Source of the DNA: Monodelphis domestica
Taxonomy: Eukaryota > Chordata > Mammalia > Didelphimorphia > Didelphidae
Assembly: GCF_027887165.1 (NCBI RefSeq)
Contig: NC_077227.1
Span: 540,385,889 to 540,449,888, forward strand
DNA: 64,000 nucleotides
Direction of reading: 5' to 3'
This document shows, piece by piece, positions 1-11,569 of this stretch. Both the position numbers and the translations under genes were made by a program. Position 1 is the first letter of the stretch; each line of letters starts with the position of its first letter. Below the pieces are notes generated by a model, which was not told where the DNA came from, did not search any database, and worked only from the letters and a program-made list of their open reading frames with translations.

Positions 1-1612
1 CTCTTCTTCCTTCCAAGTGCTCAAGAAAATTGCCAATACTATCACAACTCTCTGATATTTAATCTCTCCCTATTTGTTGACTCTTCCTGCTGCCTACAAA
101 CATTCCCAAGTTTCCTCATCTTAAAAAAAAAAAACACCTTTCTTCATCTTACTATCCCCATCTAGCTAGCAAGCTAATTCTTATCCTATGCTTCCATCCG
201 TTTCTTGAAAACCCAGTGGTTCTATATCTACTCTCAAAAACAAACCATTTGCAATCTTTCTTCATACCCTATCATTCAACTAAAACAATCCTCTTCAAAC
301 TTATGAATGATCCATGGATCGCCATATTTAATGGCTTTTTCTGAATCTTTAAATTTTTTCAAGCATTTGGCAATGTTAAATACCTTCTTCCTCTGAGTAT
401 TCTCTCCTTTCAAGGTTTTTTTCTTTTTTAATGACATTCTCCATTGGTCAAACCCACTATTCATGAATCTTCCTTGAGGCTTTGTCCTGGGTCCCATTCT
501 CTTTTTGATGAACATACAATATGATGATATAGTATCAGATGATAGTATACCACTTAGTCTCATCACCTCCCAAACACTCAATTATCTCTAAGCACATAAT
601 TCTGAGAGTTATATTTCCAGCCCTACTCTTTCTCCTGAACTATGGTTATTCCTCTCCAATTGCCTTTTGGACATCTGCTTATCCTGTAGGAATCTCAAAC
701 TTAACCTATTCCGAACAGAGCTCATTGCTTTTTTCTTCCAAATCCTTCCCAGTTCTGAACTTCCTTATACTTCTTGTTCATTGTAATATCATCATCTTCC
801 CAGACACCTAGATTTGTAGCCATGGAATCCTTACTTCCTCATTCTCACTTATCCCACTTATGTAATCCATTGCCAAATGTTAGTATTTCTAACTTCACAT
901 AATTTCTGGCTCATCCCCTCCTCTCCAATTATAGAACCACCAATTTATTTCAGAGCCTCACTAATCACCTGTCAACTGAACCCACTGTAATAGCCTTCTA
1001 TACTGGTTTTTTGCCTCATGTCTTTAGTCCATCCTTCACTTAGCTGCCAAGGTGATTTTTTGAAACAGTAAGTTTTACTGATCTTCTCTTCCTTAATGAG
1101 CTCTAGTTGCTCTCTATTATAATCACGATCAAATAGAAGTTGTTATTTAGAGCTCTTTATAACCAAGCTTCTTTTCTGTCTTTCCAGTCTCCTTACACTG
1201 CTCTCCCTCTCTCCCATGTACTCCAAGACCTAACACTGACCTAGCAGTTTAAATTTCCTTGAATATAGCATCCCATTTCCCATCCCTATGTCTTTACACT
1301 GCCTGACTCTCATACCTAGAATGTTTTTCTCCCCGTTTCTCTGGCTTCATAAAATACTCAGATCAGATCTCACCTATAGGAGATCCTTCACAATGTCACC
1401 CCTCTTTGCCAGCTGCTAATACCTTCCCCTTTCATCTTCATCTAACTTTATCTATTCCATAGATATTTGATATGTATATGTTGTTATTTTCATGTTGTCT
1501 CCTTTCATAGAATACACTCTTGAGAGCAGAGATATTTTTGCCTTTTTTTGTATCTTGAATTTTACATAATGCCCTGCACATAATAAGTACTTAATAAATG
1601 CTTATGAGTTGA
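1..1612 (+). mobile_element. L2 LINE, 3' part of ORF2 plus 3' UTR
   Basis: This is a pyrimidine-rich stretch with the order expected of an L2 (CR1-clade) LINE. A decayed reverse-transcriptase region lies at about 250-760, including the segment before and after the gtcctgggtccc block at 484-498. It is followed by the C-terminal domain and a 3' end at 1570-1612 reading as the usual release-site tail (ataagtacttaataaatgct). Many stops and frameshifts make it non-functional. The upstream end lies outside the window. The same family recurs at 12 kb and 26.5 kb on this strand. Family assignment is from remembered consensus. Confidence 0.72.
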
Positions 1613-1619
1613 TTGATTG

Positions 1620-1775
1620 TTGGGTGATTGATTTTATATATATATATTATATCTACATTTTCTCTATATTATCTCTATCATCTATCATACCTATATTTCT
1701 ATCATATTTCTATCAACTGTCACTATCTCCCTCCCTCCATCTCACTTCCTCCTCTCTCCCTTTCTTTATACAGCT
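1620..1775. repeat. AT- and pyrimidine-rich low-complexity tract
   Basis: A run of TA steps at 1636-1650 passes into tct/atc-rich low-complexity sequence directly downstream of the L2 3' end. It is probably an expanded tail region. No gene is seen. Confidence 0.5.
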
Positions 1776-1990
1776 CCATCTAGACAAAGCCTCAGAGCCA
1801 GAGATGTGTGTTCAAGTCCTGACAATGACATGTATTGACTGTGTTATCCTCAGCAAGTCACTTAACTTCTCAATATTTTAGGCTTCTATCTAAAATTCTA
1901 AATTTCAGAAAAGGTGGCTTGAGTGTATTTCCTCACTTGGTTGTTTTCTGTAACAATAAACTCTATTTGTTTATGACCCCAGTTCCTATT
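1775..1990 (+). mobile_element. MIR-type SINE, diverged
   Basis: The order is a tRNA-like promoter relic, then gttcaagtcctg (B-box-like), then a core ending in gcaagtcacttaacttctc. This is the typical layout of a CORE-SINE (MIR/MAR). It is heavily diverged and its ends are approximate. Confidence 0.5.
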
Positions 1991-2159
1991 TCAATAGAAA
2001 GGGTGGTGATGGAAGTTGCTTAATTAATATAAATAGATTAAGTGTAGGACTTAAGGTTAGGAATCACATCTACAAAACTGCTACATTAAAAGTACTAATG
2101 TTCCTAGAGTGTAAAATGAAATAAATTCTGTTATGTGCATGCAAAATTACTTTGCTTAA

Positions 2160-2810
2160 GAAATTCAGACCATAATGAATATGGAATAGCATGGAAATAT
2201 CTATAAAAAGCAGCCAAAGCAAATAAGTAAACAATATATGTAAGAATGACAACAATGTAAATGAAAAGAAAAAAAACAGAATAATCAAAGCTGAATGTTA
2301 TAAAATTTAAATGGAAAATTTGGTCCAAAAGAAAAGATATAAGAAGGTATCTCCATCCTTTCTTTGCAGTGGTAGAGGACTATGGAAATGGAACACTTCA
2401 TTCAATGTCAGACTTTACTGGGATATTTTTCTCTTATATTTTATTCTGGGATATAAAGGATGGTCTTTTGGAATGGGTTAGAGGAAAGGACATATTGGAA
2501 AATGTAAATGATTTACAAAGTAGTGTTCTGACAGAGCCTGAATGTAGATCACAGCACCCTATTCTTCACTTTATTTTTCATGATTTTTTTCTGGTATAAA
2601 TAATGTGTAATCTATCACAAGATGACAAACATGAATATATGTATTATATGATTACACATGTACAACCAATAACATATTGTCTGCCAGCTTAAGGAAGGAA
2701 GTGGAAAGGAGGGAGTGAACATGGATCACAAAAAGCCAAAAAAATTATTGTTCAAAATTATATCAAGAAAATCTGGAAAACAAAAAAAAAATTAAAAGTA
2801 GTGATAAAAT
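2160..2810 (+). mobile_element. Old L1 3' UTR remnants
   Basis: The block with the short track gacaacaatgtaaatgaaaa (2248-2267), then a region near 2369 containing gtggtagaggactatgg, resembles the 3' UTR of an old marsupial L1. The following segment, with atgtattatatgattacaca and then a purine-rich tail and A-run to 2810, looks like a second L1 3' UTR. The ORF at 2369-2599 is a chance frame in this UTR. Family assignment is tentative. Confidence 0.5.
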
Positions 2811-3249
2811 TTTAAAAATAGAACCTATTTATAAGACTGTGTTAAATGTCTCAAATGACATTATATCTGGATAGATTTTTGAAAAATGGAAAAAGTATAT
2901 AAATAATATCTCTTATTGCTAGCACCACCACCATCACCATTATCATTATTATTTGTTTTCCACTGTGGAAAGTCTCTTCACTCATGGAGATCAACAACTT
3001 GTCTGCAACTTCTGGTTACACTAACAGGTTTTATTTGGTGCAGAGTTAACTATTATGTATCAGAAGCAGACTTTCTAACCACCACACATTGATTTGGTGC
3101 CAAAGTTAGGGCCTTATTAACTGAATGATGTCTTTCCAATGGAATTATCAAGGAATGTTAGACCAGTAAATGATTTTGGAGACAATATAGTTCAAATCCC
3201 TTTAACAAATAAGGTTACTAAGGCTTAGAAAGATGATGTGATTTGATCC

Positions 3250-3689
3250 TCTTGGAAATGGTACAGAATGAAAGGAGCAGAACCAGGAGAACATTGTACA
3301 CAGAGACTGATACACTGTGGCATAATAGAATGTAGTGGAATTTTCTACTAGCAGCAATTCATTGATCCAGAACAATTTGGAGGGATTTATGAGAAAGAAC
3401 ACTATTCACATCCAGGGAAAGAACTGTGGGAGTAGAAACACAGAAGAAAAACATATGATTGATCACATGGTTCGATGGAGATATGATTGGAGATGTTGAC
3501 TTTAAATGATCATTCTATTGCAAATATTAATAATATAGAAATAGGTTTTGAACAATGATACGTGTAAAATCTAGAGGAATTGTTCATTGGTTCTGGGAGG
3601 GGAAGGAGGAGGGGAGGAAAAGGATATGAATCATGTAACCATGGAAAAATATTCTAAATTAATCAAATAAATTAATTGTTAAAAAGAAA
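3250..3689 (+). mobile_element. L1 3' end, 5'-truncated
   Basis: It runs from aatggtacagaatgaaagga to an A-rich tail at about 3680. It is collinear with the 3' UTR of the younger L1 at 41.8-42.2 kb: gcagaacc, ctactagcagcaa, gactttaaatgatca, then gaatcatgtaaccatgg. It is a short 5'-truncated insertion lacking ORF2. I found no clear target duplication. Confidence 0.85.
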
Positions 3690-3694
3690 ACCCT

Positions 3695-4250
3695 CTTTTT
3701 CTTCATTGGATTTTTGTGCTTTTTTCCCCAGTTGACCAATTTTACTTTTTAAGTTATTTTCTTTTTGCATTACTTTCATTTCTTTTCCCCACATTTCTTC
3801 TACCTCTCTTATTTGCTTTTTGAATTCCTTTTTCAGTTCTTCCAGTGTCTGAGACTATTTTCCATTTTTCTTTGCCATTTTGCAAATAGGTGCTTGGATC
3901 TCACCATTCCTTTTGAATCTGTACTTTGCTGTTTGTCTACAGAAATTTTCTATGGTTAGGTGCTTCTTTTGATGTTTGCTCATTTTCCTAGTCTATTTTT
4001 TTTGTCTGTGGACTGGTTATTCTGCACTCCAGTTTGTGCAGTTTTACTCCCAGTTCCCTTTATCCCATGAAAATCACCGATCTCTGCCCAACACTCAAGT
4101 TCCTTTCCATAGGACAGCCTCCTCACTCCATCTTGGTTTTTTTTTTTTTTTTGTGATTCCTGTTGTTTTGAGGGGCTATATGCAGGTTGGTTTGGGATGA
4201 TTCTCCAACTGATTTCAGCTTTTGCTGCTACTAAATCAGCATCTTGCCTC
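3695..4250 (-). mobile_element. Old L1 5' UTR and ORF1 start
   Basis: Read on the minus strand, this carries ccaagatggagtgaggaggc (4112-4131), typical of the first part of an L1 5' UTR. It is followed by an A/G-rich segment that would encode the ORF1 coiled coil. It abuts the plus-strand L1 3' end at 3.69 kb, so the two are independent pieces. No intact frame remains. Confidence 0.5.
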
Positions 4251-5360
4251 CACCCTCAAAAGCTAAGATTTTTGGGATCTTACATGGATTTTATTGATGA
4301 CTACCATTAGAAGAGTTCTCATCTCCATACTTTAATAGTTTCATGATTTCATTGACATGTGTAACATTTGAAGGGAATTGAAGAGGCTTGAAGAGTTACT
4401 GGGGATACTGGAAAGGTTGGTAACAGGGAATTGGAGGGGGTGAAAGGACAAAGAGACTCTGGAGGACTGGAGAGGTAAAATGGAGGAATGGCTTCTGTGG
4501 CTGAGATTCTGTTTTTGAAATTCCCTCACACTCAACCCACTGGAGTGATACCCCTGGGTAAGGTTAGGTTAAGGATGATAGGACCAGTGTCTTTGAGAGA
4601 ACTTCTGGAACTAGTGGAGATTACTTAGCAAGGCTTGACTATTAGTGGAACCCCAGGAGTTCCCCTTGTTTGGCAAACAGATTGTTATTGGTGCCTCTTG
4701 TTGTTTCTCCTAGGCTAATGGCAAACAGACACCAGCCTCTCATTCTTTGTTCTCCTTTCAATATGAATCTGACTGTGATTTTCTATTTCTCAAGTAGTTT
4801 AATAATTATAGTAATTCAAGATAGGGGATAGATTTGAGGAAAAAGGAGACTTTACTGGGTTTCTTATTTTCCTACAGCTGAGCCAAGATGACAGCTTCAA
4901 CTTATCTATCTTCTTCTTAGCTAATCAGTGTCTCTATCCTGTCTTAACAAGTGGAAAGTGACCTTCTTGGGAAGGTCAAGGGATAGAAAGGATCTTCAGG
5001 GTGACCCCCTGAAGTTAAGGTGTCAGTCCCTTCTCAGCAGCTGTTGTTTTTTCCTTCTTCTAATGGATGCTCTCAAATATACAGGAACTTTCTTTTTCTC
5101 CTGAGTAAGGGGAATGGAGGCAAGGCTTTTCCACAGGTTGGGATCTAGAGCTCCAGGTCTTTGCTCCACACTTGACAGAGTTCAGAGGGCAAAGACCTTT
5201 CAGTTAGTAGTTGTTTCTCACACAATCCCCTTCTCTCACTCCAACTCTCAATTCCTCTCTCATCATATTCTAACCAATGTGCTCCATCTCAGTGGGCAGA
5301 AATGCAAAAGCTTGAGTCACAGTTTTCCTCTCCACAGATGGACACTCCCTCCACTAATTC
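4251..5360. other. Unassigned, possibly LTR-like repeat
   Basis: No gene recognised. The region is moderately GC-rich for the window, with short purine and pyrimidine tracts. It has the texture of an old LTR or ERV leader, but I found no convincing TG...CA ends or target duplication. Short ORFs here (4341-4535 minus, 5114-5371 plus) have no recognisable domain. Confidence 0.3.
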
Positions 5361-5364
5361 CATT

Positions 5365-6062
5365 AAATTAAAATTAATTCAATTTAACAAATATTTACTA
5401 AATTCCAAATATGTCTAAGGAATTGGACTTATAAAGTTCTGGGGATATGAAGAAAGAAGAAAAAGGAAAGAAAACAAACTCTGCCCTAATGGAACTTATA
5501 TTTGACTGTTGGAGTTTGGAAACCCACTATGTATACACACCTTTACACAAAAAGCACAGTAACTAGAATAAGGAAAGAGCATGAATGGCATGGGGGAAGA
5601 TCAGGGAAGTTTTTGTGGAGAATTTGGTCTGAGCAGGACCATTGTAGATTAATAAAAAGATTCTGAGAGAGAGATATTAGGAAGGAATTAATTCCAAGTA
5701 TTAGAGAGGACCTATATAAATATATATAGGTGATAAATAGTGTATTGAATTTGGGAGCATCTGCTAGATCAATATGTACAGAGGACAAAGTTTGTGAGTC
5801 GACATTATAAAGATGGAGTCATATTATGAATGGCCTTAAATGCCAGGCTGAGAAATTTTTAGTTCCTTTTTTATTGTTTGTCTAGAGGCAGTAGGGAGCC
5901 ACCTAAGGCTTTAAAGAAGGAGAGTGATATAGTTACAGATATGTCCCAAGAAAATTAAATTATTTTGGCAGATGAATAGGATGAATTAGAGAAATAATAA
6001 TAGACTGGACACTGGCAAATAAAGTATATGATGTAATGATTAAAATAGTGGGAGTTATAAAC
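5365..6062 (-). mobile_element. L2 LINE, 3' portion (first half)
   Basis: On the plus strand it starts aacaaatatttactaaattc, the reverse complement of an L2 tail. It continues with the reversed 3' UTR and C-terminal ORF2 (aatggccttaaatgccaggc; gagagtgatatagttacaga). The copy is interrupted by the LTR at 6063-8433 and resumes at 8434. Confidence 0.65.
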
Positions 6063-6236
6063 TGTGGAAGATAAAAGAGTGGTTGGCTTAAATTGTGACC
6101 ACAGAAAATATGGTTTCAAGACAGTGTCTTGTTTTAAATCAAATATAAGGTGGTCGCCAGGGAAAAATTCCCAAATATTAAATATACCCAAGTCAGCTGA
6201 GTTTTATAGAGATTTTAATTAATACAAATGAGGAAT

Positions 6237-6240
<4 letters not shown>

Positions 6241-6286
<46 letters not shown>
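6241..6286. repeat. (GA)n microsatellite
   Basis: About 23 uninterrupted GA units inside the LTR. This is an ordinary simple repeat. Confidence 0.97.
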
Positions 6287-6290
<4 letters not shown>

Positions 6291-6651
6291 GAATAATGAG
6301 AAAAAAAAAAGCTAGGCCAGCTTAGGCCAGCCTTAAGAGAGAGAGATCAGTCAGTCTTCAATCCACTCACCACAAGATTTGTCCCAAGCTAGATTCTAGT
6401 GTTCAGAGAAACACCAGTTCAGCTTTGCTCCATCTCCTGAGAGATATTCTTCTGTCAGTCCTCTGAGAGAGTCCCGAGAGAGTCTCCAGAGAGAGTCTCC
6501 TCAGAGAGGGAGTTCCAGCGAGAATCCCCTTGCTCTCAGCTTCTGATCTCCTTTTAAATGGAATTTTCTCCTATGTCTCCTCCCCTAAGTTCTCACATCT
6601 ACCAATCACAGTAGACGTTTTCCAAAGGACAGACCATTCTTTTTTTTTTTT

Positions 6652-6753
6652 AAGGGAAAAAAGAATGGTTAAATATAGTACTTTGAAATTAATCCTGAGA
6701 TTTAGACATGGCTGTTATGCAGGCACATATAATTTATAATCAATACTAGTTTC
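6652..6753 (-). other. Candidate 3'-transduced flank
   Basis: This roughly 100-bp unique segment sits between two oligo(T) runs. On the minus strand it lies between the L1's own poly(A) and a terminal poly(A), the order expected when L1 RNA is polyadenylated at a downstream site. It has no similarity to L1 3' UTR elsewhere in this window. A 13-bp inverted repeat (accattctttttt at 6633-6645, complement at 6657-6669) straddles the terminal T-run. Confidence 0.7.
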
Positions 6754-7277
6754 TTTTTTTTTTAACATTGTTTTATTTGGTCATTTCCAAACATTATTCA
6801 TTGGAAACAAAGATCATTTTCTTTTCTCCCCTCCCCCCCCACCTCTCCCATCACCGACCTGCGATTTCACTGGGTATCCCATGTGCTCTTGATTCAAACC
6901 CATTTCCATGTTGTTGGTATCTGCATTAGAGTGTTCATTTAGAGTCTCTCCTCAGTCATATCCCCTTCACCCCTGCAGTCAAGCAGTTGCTTTTCATCCA
7001 TGTTTTTACTCCCACAGTTTATCCTCTGCTTATGGATAGTGTTTTTTAGATCCTTGCAGATTGTTCAGGGACACTGCATTGACACCAATGGAGAAGTCAA
7101 CTAACTTCGATTGTACCACAGTGTGTCAGTCTGTGTGTGCAATGTTCTTCTGGTTCTGCTCCTTTCACTCTGCATCAATTCCTGGAGGTTGTTCCAGTCC
7201 CCATGGAATTCCTCCACTTTATTATTCCTTTTAGCACAATAGTATTCCATCACCAACATATACCACAATTTATTCAG

Positions 7278-8059
7278 TCATTCCCCAATTGAAGGGCATC
7301 CCCTCATTTTCCAATTTTTGGCCACCACAAAGAGCACAGCTATGAATATTCTTGTGCATGACTTTTTCCTTATTATCTCTTTGGGGTACAAACCCAGCAG
7401 TGCTATGGCTGGGTCAAAGGGCAGACAGTCTTTTATCGCCCTTTGGGCATAGTTCCAAATTGTCCTCCAGAATGGTTGGATCAATTCACAACTCCACCAG
7501 CAATGAATTAATATCCCGACTTGGCCACATCCCCTCCAGTATTCATTACTTTCCTTTGCTGTCATGTTAGCCAATCTGCTAGGTGTGAGGTGATACCTCA
7601 GAGTTGTTTTAATTTGCATCTCTCTGATTATAAGAGATGTAGGACACTTCTTCATGTGTTTATTAATAGTTTTGATTTCTTTGGCTGAGAACTGCCTGTT
7701 CATGTCCCTTGCCCATTTATCAATTGGAAAATGGCTTGATTTTTTGTACAATTGATTTAGCTCTTTGTAAATTTGAGTAATTAAACCTTTGTCAGAGGTT
7801 TTTATGAAGATCATTTCCCAATTTGTTGCTTCCCTTCTCATTTTGGTTACATTGGTTTTGTTTGTACAAAAACTTTTTAATTTGATGTATTCCAGATTAT
7901 TTATTTTTCATTTTGTGACTCTTTCTAAGTTTTGCTTGGTTTTAAAATCTTTCCCTTCCCAAAGGTCTGACATGTATACTATTCTGTGTTCACCTAATTT
8001 ACTTATAGTTTCCTTCTTTATGTTCAAGTCATTCACCCATTCTGAATTTATCTTGGTGT
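7278..8059 (-). pseudogene. L1 ORF2 C-terminal fragment
   Basis: The open frame at 7278-7841 encodes 187 residues of the C-terminal domain of L1 ORF2p, ending MRGCPSIGE. It is closely similar to the ORF2 C-terminus at 57560-57985. The endonuclease and reverse-transcriptase domains are absent because the insertion is 5'-truncated. The start Met is internal and has no meaning. Not expected to be functional. Confidence 0.9.
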
Positions 8060-8433
8060 AAGGACAGACCATTCTTAATTCACACCTAAGTAGGCTTAAA
8101 CTTTTGATTAAGTTCACACTTGGAAAAACCTCTGAGTAAGTTCTCACTTCTTTGCTCCTTGTAAATTCACAAGTTGCCTGACCTTTATAGGTACTTAGCA
8201 CCTTTTTGTATTAGATCTAAAAATAGGCACAGCTTAAGAACTTTTGCCTTACTATAAGTATGGGTTTAAGTATTTTTCATTGTTCAGCAAGGAGTTTCTT
8301 CCCCTAAAGTATGCTTAAGTAGGAGTGGAGTAGAGGTCTCACATTCCTGATCTAAGTCCCTTCATTGTTTAAATGGGGAATGGTCTTAACCAAACCTTAT
8401 GAAGTAGGGTCTGAGAATTTTTTAAGGTTCACA

Positions 8434-8885
8434 ACTCAGATAGTCATGTCATGAGTGAAGAGAAAGAGTCCAATGCATGTTTTGATCATTGAATAGACAA
8501 AATATAGTAACTAGATAGATCAGAGGGGAGAGGAGAGTGGAGGAAGAGTTAAGGATAACTTGGAAGTTGTCAACTTAGGTCTATAAGAAGATGTTTAGAC
8601 CCTCAAAAGAAAGAGGAAAGTTTGGAAGAGAGTTGAATTAAGGCCAGTGTAGGGAGGGAAGATAATCAATTCCTTTATTGGCATGTTGAGTTTGATATGC
8701 ACATGGAGCTTTCCAGAAAAAGTTGTCTCCCAAAAAGCTAACAATGTAGGAATTGAGTTCATGGAAGAGATTAGAACTACATGTATAGAACTGAGATTCA
8801 TCTGTATCGATGTGATATTTGAAACCACAGGAGTTGATTACTCCAAGGAAGGCTGTTGGAAAATGAATGATTCGGGCAAATGAAA
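8434..8885 (-). mobile_element. L2 LINE, continuation after the LTR
   Basis: The reversed L2 ORF2 resumes directly after the LTR. Blocks such as ggcatgttgagtttgatatg (8681-8700) and the following segment to gaaaccacaggagttgatta are the reverse complement of the L2 RT region seen in sense at about 12.2 kb. This continuity supports the LTR boundary at 8433. Confidence 0.6.
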
Positions 8886-9300
8886 CTAAAAAGAAATGGT
8901 CAGATGATTGGGGGGAGAAGAAAATAGCACTACATGCCTACCTTTCTTTCCTATGTTATGTCTTTCTATAAGTCCTCTATGGAGGATTTTCCTTTACCGT
9001 AATCTGGAATCTTTCCTCTGGGATTTTATATATTTTTTTGTATATAAATATATACATCTTTGTAGCCACTTTTGTCCTCAGTGACATATTTTGTACTATA
9101 TTTTGAATGAAAGTATGACTGAGGGTATGCTAAAAATGTTCTACTTATGTAATTCATACATCTCTTCTTTGGCCTTGGGTCATTTGTAATTCAGTTCTGA
9201 GATTAGGGACTGCATGCGTGATTCATAGGCATGAAACACTACTGGAAGAATTAAAGACTTCATAATAAAATAAATCAAATCTCTCATTGCAATCATTTCT
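8886..9300. other. No feature recognised
   Basis: AT-rich unique-looking sequence. I see no gene, repeat signature or compact motif cluster in it. Confidence 0.4.
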
Positions 9301-10303
9301 TTTTGAGTTTTTATTTTTTATAAATAACAATATGATATATAATATAATATAATACATATAATTTGTTATAAACATTAATAAATTATAATAAACTGCTTAT
9401 CCCAGAGAAATGAATTTTCACATTAGTTATGGTGTGTCCAAAAATCTATGTCTCATCTTTTTTTACCTCCCTCCCATCTCTCCCCCTTCCCCAATAAGAA
9501 AGGCAATATGATATGCTGTATATAAACTGCCATAAAATACATATTTCCTGTTGTCATATTGTGAAACAAGACACATGTTGCTTACACTAAGGAAGAAATT
9601 TGTGGGGGTATTAAAGTGAAGAATGGCATGTTTCCATCTGCATTTGGACTCCATCTGCGCTTTCTATAGCAATGGATATCCTTTTTTCATCATGAGTCCC
9701 TTGGAGCTGTCCTGGATCCTTGCCTTGTTGATAATAATTAGGTCATTCACAGTTGATTATCATATATTATAATTACTGTGTACAATGTTCTCCTGTTTCT
9801 GTTTACTGCACTTTGCATCACTTCATATGAGCCTTTCGAGGTATTTTTGTGTACGTATGTGATCATCTAGTTTGTCATTTCTTATGGTACAAGAGTATCC
9901 CATTACAATTATATGCCATAGCTTGTTTAGCCATTCTCTATTTGATGGACATCCTTTAACTTTCCAGTTCTTTGCCACCACAAAAGAGATGCTATAAATA
10001 TTTTAGAATATATAGTTTCTTTTCCTCTTTCCTTGATCACCTTAGGAAATAAGCCTAATAGTGTTATTAATGGTTCTAAAGGTATACACAGTTTTAAAAC
10101 GGTATAATTCCAGATTGCTCTCTAAAATTGTTGGACCATTTCACAGTTCCATCAACAATGTATTTTTTCCACATCCACTTAAATATTTGTCATTTTGCCC
10201 TTTGATCACTCTATCCAATCTGATAGATATGAAATGATATTTCAGAGAAATTTTGATTTGCATTTCTCTAATCAATAATAATAAAGAGAATTATTTCATG
10301 TAG

Positions 10304-10338
<35 letters not shown>

Positions 10339-10680
10339 TTTGATTTCTTCATCCCAAAACTGTCTTCATATCTTTTGACCATTTGTCAATTGGGGAATTG
10401 CTCATATTCTTATATATTTGACAAAGTTCTCTATGTATTTTAGATATGAGATCTCTACCTGAGAAACTATCTAAAAATTCCCCTCCCTCAACTTCTTACT
10501 TCCCTTCTGATCTTAGCTAAATTAGTTTTATTTGTACAAAAACTTTTCAATATAATGTATTCAGAATTATCCATTTTATATTTTACAATGCTTTCTATCT
10601 CTTGTTTATTCATAAATTCTTCTCCTACCCATAAATCCTTTCTTACAACATTTCTACAAGTAACATAGTTGTTTGGAGAT
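9301..10680 (-). mobile_element. Old L1, 3' UTR and ORF2 C-terminus
   Basis: It is collinear with, but much more diverged than, the L1 3' end at 6.76-8.06 kb. Shared blocks include tttgccaccacaaa, catttgtcaattgggg and tttgtacaaaaactttt. The 3' UTR (9430-9640) has the aagaaaggcaatatgatat block of an older subfamily, also seen at 54.8 kb. A (TA)n expansion lies within it at 10.3 kb. All frames are broken. Confidence 0.8.
10305..10335. repeat. (TA)n microsatellite
   Basis: An uninterrupted TA tract of about 15 units inside the old L1. Confidence 0.95.
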
Positions 10681-10689
10681 TGTAGGATT

Positions 10690-11565
10690 TTTGTAGGGGG
10701 TTTCTATGTAGCTTGCTGTCACATAACTTGTAAAATATGGGGAAACATATGGAGAATTGGTGATTCATTTTGATCTCAAATTTTCTGGGGAAAGCTCAAA
10801 TACAGAGTTTACTGATTATTAAATTCTTAGCTACATAGGCTTCTTCCTTAAAGCAAAAATGCTTCCTAGATTTTAGCAAGAATGAGAATGATCTGAGAGT
10901 TGTTCTCAAAATCCATATTTCTTTGGATTTCATATTTTGTCTTTCCCCATCTCTACCTATGTTGGCTTCTTATTTCTCACTGTCATCAAGGGAACAAAGT
11001 ATAAAAAGAGAATGATAAAATTTTATTGGAACAGGTTACATATCACAGAGCATTAATCAGTGTAGTTTAGGTGACCCAGAGTGGGAAAGAAAACAGATAG
11101 CCTTATGAATAAGTAGAATTGTTTTGGCACATAAACTACAGAATTAGATTCAGTGATGATGAAAAGATTGTTAGATGCAAAATCCAATTGTTGGATGCAA
11201 AAACAAATGTTGGACGCTGAGTGATTTTGTGAATTATCAACAACTAAGGTACTTACTGTCAACATTTGCATTTGAGGACCACTTCTGGAAGTTGGGCTTA
11301 ATTTAGAAAATGATATGGCTCATTTTACCCTTTGGAGGACCAGTTTTGGGGAGATCAGTTTTCTTATCTATAGTATAGGGAACATATTCTTTTATGTTCA
11401 AAATCTATTATCTTATGGAACTCAAAATATCTCAGAACCTGCTGAAGTTTCCCTTGAACAAGTCTATGAATTTATTTTCCCCTTTGCAGAATGAAGGTTA
11501 AAACTAAGAAGGATATTAATTAACTGGGATCACATTTCTCTTTTGTAAAATGAGAGGTAACATTG
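10690..11565. other. Unique sequence, no gene recognised
   Basis: No transposon signature is apparent. A small local motif recurrence, gttggatgcaaa-type, occurs three times at 11170-11220. A minus-strand ORF at 11053-11271 has no recognisable domain. Confidence 0.4.
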
Positions 11566-11569
11566 ACAA

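Larger units (their letters stand above)
6642..8059 (-). mobile_element. 5'-truncated L1 with 3' transduction
   Basis: Both sides carry the perfect 17-bp target duplication aaggacagaccattctt (6625-6641 and 8060-8076). On the minus strand the element begins in ORF2, runs through the ORF2 stop (7278), the 3' UTR and an A-tract (T-run at 6754-6763). It then has about 100 bp of non-L1 sequence and a second A-tract (T-run at 6640-6651) next to the duplication. The 5' junction shares ttggtgtaagg-type microhomology with the target. It lies inside the LTR. Confidence 0.92.
6063..8433 (-). mobile_element. Solo ERV LTR, interrupted by an L1
   Basis: The outer ends are tgtggaag (6063) and ggttcaca (8428-8433), giving an imperfect TGTG..CACA inverted terminus. 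Without the L1 the element is about 0.94 kb, a normal LTR size. Read on the minus strand it has a TATA-like atttaaaagg (near 6550) and downstream A/T-rich poly(A)-signal-like sequence near 6215-6235. A region at 6120-6170 resembles a U5. Flanking bases do not give a clean 4-6 bp duplication, so the exact ends and ERV class are uncertain. No gag, pol or env is present. Confidence 0.5.

Noticed and set aside
5365..5790. A putative novel repeat with a caaatatttacta start
   Set aside because: On comparing strands it is the reverse complement of an L2 tail, as are those at 17.8, 43.7, 47.8 and 55.0 kb.
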